A stretch of DNA of 13,085 nucleotides from CAVVYA01 sp964577835 (GTDB lineage: Bacteria > Pseudomonadota > Alphaproteobacteria > SMXQ01), in the NCBI GenBank assembly GCA_964577835.1, contig CAZOBN010000088.1, positions 1 to 13,085 on the forward strand, in the 5' to 3' direction. Shown here in pieces: positions 6,879 through 13,085 of the stretch. Both the position numbers and the translations under genes were made by a program. The notes beneath the pieces are model-generated. The model saw nothing but the letters and a program-made list of their open reading frames with translations, had not been told where the DNA came from and did no database searches. Numbering within the stretch: position 1 is the stretch's first letter; every line of letters begins with the position of its first letter.

Positions 6879-8114
6879 ATGGCCATCCTGCGGACGACCT
6901 GCTGCATCGTCGGCGGCGGCCCCGCGGGGATGATGCTGGGCTTTCTTCTCGCGCGCGCCGGCGTCGAGGTCGTCGTGCTCGAGAAGCATGGCGATTTCCT
7001 GCGCGATTTTCGCGGCGACACGGTGCATCCTTCGACGCTCGAACTGATACGGGAACTGGGCCTGCTCGAGGAATTCCTCCAGCGGCCGCACCGCAAGGTG
7101 GCGAAATTGGCCGTCGACATCGGCGGCGAACGGATCGATCTCGCCGATTTTTCCTACGTGCCGGCGCATTGCAAATTCGTCGCTCTCGTGCCGCAATGGG
7201 ACTTCCTCGATTTCATCGCAGATCACGCGCGCGACTACGGCGGCTTCGACCTGCGCATGAACGCCGAGGTGACCGGCCTGGTGCTCGACCAGACCGAGCG
7301 GGTGATCGGCGTGATGGCGCAAACGCCGGATGGGCCGCTCGAAGTGCGCGCCGCGCTGGTCGTCGGCGCTGACGGCCGCGGCTCGATCGTGCGCGACAAG
7401 GCGGGGCTGCCGGTGCAGGACCTGGGCGCGCCGATGGATGTGATGTGGTTCGCCCTGTCGCGCCGCGCCGACGACCCGCAGGGCTTGAGGGGATGCTTCG
7501 ACGCCGGACGCATCGTGGCGCTGATTGATCGCGGCGACTACTGGCAGTGCGGCTACGTCATCGCCAAGGGCGCCGCCGACCGCGTTCAACAGCATGGGCT
7601 GGCGGACTTTCAGGCGGATCTGGCGAGGCTGGTGCCGTTCCTCGCCGACCGCGTCGGCGAAATCCGGGCGTGGGATCAGGTCAAGCTTCTCACCGTGCGT
7701 GTCGACCGCCTGCGCCGCTGGCATCGTCCGGGGCTGCTGTGCATCGGCGACGCGGCCCATGCCATGTCGCCGGCCGGCGGTGTCGGCATCAATCTCGCCG
7801 TGCAGGACGCGGTCGCGGCGGCCAACATCCTGACGGAGCCCCTGGTCCGCCGGCAGGTCGGCGAGCAGGATCTGGCGAAGGTGCAGCGCCGGCGCCAATG
7901 GCCGACGCGCGCCACCCAGCGGTTGCAGGTCATCCTGCAGCGACGGGTGATCAACCGCGTGCTCACCGGCACCGGCCGGCTCCGGGTGCCGGCGGTCCTG
8001 CGCCTGTTCCAGCGCTTTCCCTGGCTGCGCGGCCTGCCGGCCCGCCTCGTCGGCATCGGCCTGCGGCCCGAGCATATCCGCACGCCCGACATCCGGCGGC
8101 GGGCAATGCCATGA
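6879..8114 (+). CDS. FAD-dependent monooxygenase/oxidoreductase, PHBH fold, substrate unknown
   Basis: This 411-residue enzyme is a class A flavoprotein of the p-hydroxybenzoate hydroxylase fold. The dinucleotide site VGGGPAG is at 11-17, with the ribose-binding E35 in VVVLEKH. RDFRGDTVHPST near 42-53 binds the flavin in this family. The DG motif is VVGADGRGS (D165, G166) and the GD motif is IGDAAHAMSPAGGVG (D291). Such enzymes hydroxylate aromatic, polyketide or quinone substrates using NAD(P)H and oxygen, but nothing here identifies the substrate. A ubiquinone-type hydroxylase is possible; the C-terminal part (380-411) is basic and lacks a clear membrane helix. CGGGAG at 6865-6870, inside the end of xerD, is a well-spaced ribosome site, and only 4 bases separate the xerD stop from this start, so the two are probably co-transcribed. 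Confidence 0.88.
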   Translation: MAILRTTCCIVGGGPAGMMLGFLLARAGVEVVVLEKHGDFLRDFRGDTVHPSTLELIRELGLLEEFLQRPHRKVAKLAVDIGGERIDLADFSYVPAHCKFVALVPQWDFLDFIADHARDYGGFDLRMNAEVTGLVLDQTERVIGVMAQTPDGPLEVRAALVVGADGRGSIVRDKAGLPVQDLGAPMDVMWFALSRRADDPQGLRGCFDAGRIVALIDRGDYWQCGYVIAKGAADRVQQHGLADFQADLARLVPFLADRVGEIRAWDQVKLLTVRVDRLRRWHRPGLLCIGDAAHAMSPAGGVGINLAVQDAVAAANILTEPLVRRQVGEQDLAKVQRRRQWPTRATQRLQVILQRRVINRVLTGTGRLRVPAVLRLFQRFPWLRGLPARLVGIGLRPEHIRTPDIRRRAMP

Positions 8115-8130
8115 CCGGAACGGCCGAGCG

Positions 8131-8159
8131 TTGACAACGGGCGGAGGGGCGGGTTCTAT
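8131..8159 (+). promoter_or_regulatory. Candidate sigma-70 promoter before the malyl-CoA lyase gene
   Basis: A perfect TTGACA (8131-8136) is followed, after exactly 17 bases, by TTCTAT (8154-8159), which matches 3 of 6 positions of the -10 consensus. It lies in the 79-base gap after the FAD gene and would give a leader of about 30 bases before the ATG at 8194. The weak -10 and GC-rich setting mean a chance match is possible. Confidence 0.4.
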
Positions 8160-8193
8160 CCACCACCCGCCGCAAATTGGACAGATCCGATCC

Positions 8194-9177
8194 ATGAGTT
8201 CGTCCGACACTTCGCCCGTTCCCACACGGCTCAACCGCAGCCAGCTCGCCGTGCCCGGCATCCGGCCGGAGCTGTTCGAGAAGGCGGCACGCTCGGCGGC
8301 CGACATCATTTTTCTCGATCTCGAGGATTCGGTGTCGCCCGCTGACAAGGAGACGGCTCGGCGCAATGTGATCGAGGGTCTGCGCACGCTCGATTGGCAC
8401 GGCAAGACCGTGTCGGTGCGCGTCAACGGCCTCGACACGCCCTACATGTATCGCGACGTGATCGATATCGCGGAAGCGGCCGGCGACAAGTTCGAGCTCA
8501 TGCTGGTGCCGAAGATCGGCACCGCGTCGGATGTTCACGCGGTCGACCTGCTGCTGAGCCAGATCGAGCAGGCCAGGGGCTACCGCCGGCGCATCGGCCT
8601 CGAGCTGATGATCGAAACGGCGCAAGGATTGATGAACGTCGAGGCGATCGCCGGCGCGAGCCCGCGCGCCGAATCGCTGCACTTCGGGCCGGGCGATTTC
8701 GCCGCCTCGACGGGCGCGCGCAATCCGGTGATCGGCGGCAACAACCCGGACTATGCGGTCTTGTCGGGTGGCAAGGAGGCGCCTCGCGAGCGCCACGTCA
8801 GCGACATGTCGCACTATGCCTTGGCGCGCATCGTCGTCGCGGCGCGCGCCCATGGCTTGCGTCCGGTCGACGGGCCCTATGCCGACTACGCCGATCCGGA
8901 AGGGTTCATGGTGACCGCCAAGCGCGCCGCCGCGCTCGGGTTCGAGGGCAAATGGGTGATTCATCCCAGCCAGATCGCGGCAGCGAACGAAGCGTTCACA
9001 CCGCCGGCCGCCGAGGTCGAGAGTTCGAAACGGGTCATCGAGGCCATGGCGGCGGCGCGGCGGGCCGGCCAGGGCGCGGCGACGCTCGATGGCCGCATGA
9101 TCGACATCGCCTCGATCCGTCAGGCCGAAGTGGTGGTGCGCAAGGCCGACCTGATCGCGCAACGCCTCAAAGCTTGA
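8194..9177 (+). CDS. Malyl-CoA / beta-methylmalyl-CoA lyase-like CoA ester lyase (HpcH/HpaI, CitE superfamily)
   Basis: These TIM-barrel enzymes cleave L-malyl-CoA to acetyl-CoA and glyoxylate, and often beta-methylmalyl-CoA to propionyl-CoA and glyoxylate. They serve the serine cycle, the ethylmalonyl-CoA pathway or related routes. The product is 327 residues long, as for MclA/Mcl1. It has NRSQLAVPG at 14-22, LDLEDSVSP at 41-49, the CoA-binding R76 in SVRVNGLDT and MYRDVID near 85. The expected magnesium ligands E141 (LMIETAQG) and D168 (FGPGDFAAS) are present. Late motifs are VDGPYADYADPEGF, GKWVIHPSQI and the C-terminal lid GRMIDIASIRQAE, with D304 the likely catalytic acid donated to the next subunit. 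This lid favours malyl-CoA lyase over plain CitE. Malyl-CoA thioesterase or citramalyl-CoA lyase remain possible. The frame stays open upstream to a TTG at 8131, but the ATG fits family N-termini. accA follows after 33 bases. Confidence 0.86.
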   Translation: MSSSDTSPVPTRLNRSQLAVPGIRPELFEKAARSAADIIFLDLEDSVSPADKETARRNVIEGLRTLDWHGKTVSVRVNGLDTPYMYRDVIDIAEAAGDKFELMLVPKIGTASDVHAVDLLLSQIEQARGYRRRIGLELMIETAQGLMNVEAIAGASPRAESLHFGPGDFAASTGARNPVIGGNNPDYAVLSGGKEAPRERHVSDMSHYALARIVVAARAHGLRPVDGPYADYADPEGFMVTAKRAAALGFEGKWVIHPSQIAAANEAFTPPAAEVESSKRVIEAMAAARRAGQGAATLDGRMIDIASIRQAEVVVRKADLIAQRLKA

Positions 9178-9210
9178 CAGATGCGCCGCAAGTCGTCACG
9201 AAAGCCCCCC

Positions 9211-10170
9211 ATGCCCACGTTTCTCGAATTCGAAAAGCCCATCGCCGAGCTTGAAGGCAAGATCGAAGAGTTGCGCCATCTCCAGGATGACGGACAGCTC
9301 AACATCGCCGAGGAAGTGGCGCGCCTGCAGGCCAAGGCCGAGCGGCTGCTGCGCCAGACTTACGGCAAGCTCGATCCCTGGCAGAAGGTCCAGGTTGCCC
9401 GCCATCCCGACCGCCCGCATTTCGGCGATTATATCGAAGGGCTGATCGAGGATTTCACGCCGCTCGCCGGCGACCGCAACTTCGGCGAGGACGCCGCCAT
9501 CATCGGCGGGCTCGGGCGCTTCCGCGGCTATTCGGTCATGGTGATCGGCAACGAGAAGGGGCGCGATACCGAATCGCGCATCAAGCATAATTTCGGCATG
9601 GCCAAGCCCGAGGGCTACCGCAAGGCGCGCCGCCTGATGGACATGGCCGACCGCTTCCACCTGCCGGTGCTCACCCTGATCGACACGGCGGGCGCCTATC
9701 CCGGCGTCGGCGCCGAGGAGCGCGGCCAGTCCGAGGCCATCGCGCGTTCGATCGAGGCTTGCCTCGGCATCCGCGTGCCGCTGATCTCCGTCATCATCGG
9801 CGAGGGCGGATCGGGCGGCGCCATCGCGCTCGCCGCCGGCGACCACGTGATCATGCTCGAACATGCGATCTATTCGGTGATCTCGCCGGAAGGCTGCGCT
9901 TCCATCCTGTGGCGCAGCAGCGCGCCAGAGCAGTCGAAGATCGCCGCCGAGGCGCTCAAGGTCACGGCGCAGGACCTGCACGCGCTGGACGTGGTCGATG
10001 AAATCGTCCCCGAGCCCCTGGGCGGAGCGCACCGCAATCCGAAAGCGGCGATTTCCGCGACCGGCGATGCCGTCGAACGCGCTCTTCGAGCGTTAAACGG
10101 GATAGAGGGCGGTATCCTGCGCCAGCGGCGGCGCGAGAAATTCCTCGAAATGGGGCGAAAAACGCTTTAG
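9211..10170 (+). CDS. accA: Acetyl-CoA carboxylase carboxyltransferase subunit alpha
   Basis: AccA pairs with AccD to form the carboxyltransferase, which moves the carboxyl group from biotin on AccB to acetyl-CoA, giving malonyl-CoA for fatty acid synthesis. From the ATG at 9211 the product has 319 residues, the same length as E. coli AccA. The N-terminus is typical (MPTFLEFEKPIAELEGKIEE). RPHFGDYIEGL lies near 68, LIDTAGAYPGVGAEERGQ near 157, and the oxyanion and CoA region GEGGSGGAIALAAGD near 203. SVISPEGCASILW follows. The frame is open ten codons further upstream to an ATG at 9181, but those residues (MRRKSSRKPP) do not belong to the family. Sequence before the chosen start has only a weak GAAAG. 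Confidence 0.96.
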   Translation: MPTFLEFEKPIAELEGKIEELRHLQDDGQLNIAEEVARLQAKAERLLRQTYGKLDPWQKVQVARHPDRPHFGDYIEGLIEDFTPLAGDRNFGEDAAIIGGLGRFRGYSVMVIGNEKGRDTESRIKHNFGMAKPEGYRKARRLMDMADRFHLPVLTLIDTAGAYPGVGAEERGQSEAIARSIEACLGIRVPLISVIIGEGGSGGAIALAAGDHVIMLEHAIYSVISPEGCASILWRSSAPEQSKIAAEALKVTAQDLHALDVVDEIVPEPLGGAHRNPKAAISATGDAVERALRALNGIEGGILRQRRREKFLEMGRKTL

Positions 10171-10190
10171 CCCGGCTGTCCAAACCGGGC
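10170..10190 (+). other. Small hairpin between accA and the MAPEG gene
   Basis: GCCCGG (10170-10175) and CCGGGC (10185-10190) can form a 6-bp GC stem around a 9-base loop right at the accA stop codon. There is no T-run, so full termination is unlikely; it may stabilise the accA message end or be chance in GC-rich DNA. Confidence 0.25.
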
Positions 10191-10197
10191 GCTGACT

Positions 10198-10207
10198 GGA
10201 GGAGGGG
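10198..10207 (+). promoter_or_regulatory. Strong Shine-Dalgarno for the MAPEG gene
   Basis: GGAGGAGGGG stands just before the ATG at 10211. It is by far the strongest ribosome site in the window and supports both the start and independent, efficient translation. Confidence 0.7.
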
Positions 10208-10210
10208 TTC

Positions 10211-10750
10211 ATGTCGACCGATCTACCACGCGCCCGCACCGATTTTCCGACCACTCAGCGAGCCATTCTCATCTGGGTGCTGGCCGGCACCGTGCTCGGC
10301 TGGCTGCTGTTCGCCGTGCTTGTCGGAATGATCATCGGCCCGCGCGCTGCGCAGACCGCCGACCGGCTCGCGTATGCCGCGGCCTGGCTGCTGCCCATCG
10401 CTATTCTCATTTTCGTCATGACCATGGCGACCGGGCTCGGACGCTTCTTCGGCGGCGGCGCCGATCCGACGCTCAACGCCGATTCGCGCTATGTCGACAT
10501 CTGCCGGCGCTCGCTCGCCAACACGGTCGAGCAGTCGCTGGTTTTCGCGCTCGCCGCTTTGACCATGGCGGCGGTGACCCCGGCGGGCCAACTTGGCCTG
10601 CTCGGCTCCCTGGCGATCCTGTTCGTGATCGCCCGGCTGGCCTTCTGGTTCGGCTACCTGCGCCATCCGCTCTATCGCGAGGCCGGCATGGCGCTGACCT
10701 TCGAGATCAACCTCGTGATCATCGTCTGGGACATCGTGCATCTGATCTGA
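10211..10750 (+). CDS. MAPEG-family integral membrane protein
   Basis: The 179-residue product has four hydrophobic helices, at about 17-43, 53-77, 100-145 (probably one helix and a re-entrant or second half) and 155-179. MAPEG proteins are named for eukaryotic glutathione and eicosanoid enzymes. Bacterial members are mostly uncharacterised; some have glutathione transferase or peroxidase activity. Family-type signatures here are RRSLANTVEQSLVFA near 98-112 and RLAFWFGYLRHPLYREAGM near 140-160, matching the usual RxxANxxE and YxRxxG pattern. The catalytic substrate is unknown. It follows accA by 40 bases with a small hairpin between, so it may share the transcript, and it is convergent with secA. 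Confidence 0.82.
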   Translation: MSTDLPRARTDFPTTQRAILIWVLAGTVLGWLLFAVLVGMIIGPRAAQTADRLAYAAAWLLPIAILIFVMTMATGLGRFFGGGADPTLNADSRYVDICRRSLANTVEQSLVFALAALTMAAVTPAGQLGLLGSLAILFVIARLAFWFGYLRHPLYREAGMALTFEINLVIIVWDIVHLI

Positions 10751-10781
10751 GGGCGGGCTGGAGAATTCCGATCCTCTTTAT

Positions 10782-10887
10782 CTCATCCCCCTCGATGGGG
10801 GAGGAAGGGTGGGGGGAGACTCTCATCCGGACCGCGCAAAAGCCCCCCACCCCGACCCTCCCCCACAAGGGGGGAGGGAGTTTCATC
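10782..10887. repeat. GC-rich palindromic intergenic repeat element with two nested hairpins
   Basis: The segment is an imperfect inverted repeat. The left arm (about 10785-10816) holds CCCCC-TCGAT-GGGGG followed by GAGGAAGGGTGGGGGG. The right arm (about 10842-10880), read on the other strand, holds CCCCCCTTGTGGGGGAGGG and then TCGGGGTGGGGGG. The arms pair with each other across a 25-base centre, and each arm also folds on itself, giving a cruciform-like structure. TCATCC recurs at the left edge, in the centre (10823) and at the right edge (10883). The form resembles the multicopy palindromic REP-like elements common between alphaproteobacterial genes. Only one copy is in this window, so its repeat status is inferred. 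Confidence 0.65.
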
Positions 10888-10925
10888 CGCTCGGCATCGA
10901 GCCGATCACGCCATGAGACCGCAAT

Positions 10926-10956
10926 AAAAAAACCCGGGAAAGACCCGGGCTTTTTT
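10926..10956. terminator. Bidirectional intrinsic terminator between the MAPEG gene and secA
   Basis: Seven A residues (10926-10932), CCCGGG (10933-10938), a 5-base loop, CCCGGG (10944-10949), one C and six T residues (10951-10956) make a GC stem flanked by A and T tracts. Read rightward it has a six-T tail; read leftward, seven T. It lies about 18 bases after the secA stop and ends the convergent plus-strand cluster too. Confidence 0.88.
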
Positions 10957-10974
10957 CGTTCGTAGAACGCCGGC

Positions 10975-13085
<2,111 letters not shown>

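Noticed and set aside
8111..8134. ATGA overlap followed by a 7-codon frame after the FAD gene
   Set aside because: Too short and without any recognisable sequence; the ATGA occurs by chance at the stop codon.
6615..8438. Long minus-strand open frame of 607 codons opposite xerD, the FAD gene and the lyase start
   Set aside because: It crosses three convincing plus-strand genes, has low-complexity composition and no recognisable motif.
9181..9210. Upstream ATG start for accA
   Set aside because: The ten added residues are basic and absent from AccA family N-termini; starting at 9211 gives the standard length of 319.
10782..10887. CRISPR array or tandem repeat
   Set aside because: There are no regularly spaced identical repeats; the similarity is between inverted arms.

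Overview
The window is very GC-rich bacterial chromosome, densely packed with housekeeping genes. Gene content and protein sequence point to an alphaproteobacterium, most likely of the Rhodospirillales or a near relative. The indicators are an aroK-aroB-HlyC/CorC cluster, a divergent xerD cluster that includes accA, a secA nearby, and a malyl-CoA lyase of the MclA/Mcl1 type. The lineage is an inference; no rRNA or other taxonomic marker is present.

Layout, left to right. On the minus strand, bases 1-509 hold the start of a DUF2889 protein that runs off the left edge. Next, still on the minus strand, comes a three-gene cluster transcribed right to left: aroK (shikimate kinase), aroB (3-dehydroquinate synthase, joined to aroK by an ATGA overlap) and a CNNM/CBS/CorC_HlyC membrane protein. 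A 280-base divergent intergenic region (3718-3997) separates these from a plus-strand cluster. That cluster holds a 46-residue single-pass membrane protein, a large secreted alanine-rich protein of unknown function, xerD (chromosome dimer resolution) and a PHBH-fold FAD monooxygenase, with gaps of only a few bases or overlaps. After a 79-base gap with a candidate promoter come a malyl-CoA lyase-like gene, accA (carboxyltransferase alpha subunit) and a MAPEG-family membrane protein. A 224-base intergenic region then holds a GC-rich palindromic repeat element and a two-way terminator. The window ends inside secA, which is convergent on the minus strand and lacks its first roughly 200 residues.

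How the genes relate. aroK and aroB are two steps of the shikimate pathway. The malyl-CoA lyase would release acetyl-CoA and glyoxylate (or propionyl-CoA and glyoxylate), and the adjacent accA encodes part of the enzyme that commits acetyl-CoA to fatty acid synthesis. XerD and SecA are core genome-maintenance and protein-export proteins. I see no phage, transposase, CRISPR array, toxin-antitoxin or defence genes. The least explained items are the small membrane protein plus secreted protein pair upstream of xerD, the FAD enzyme, the DUF2889 protein and the palindromic element before secA. I did not find a convincing undescribed system.
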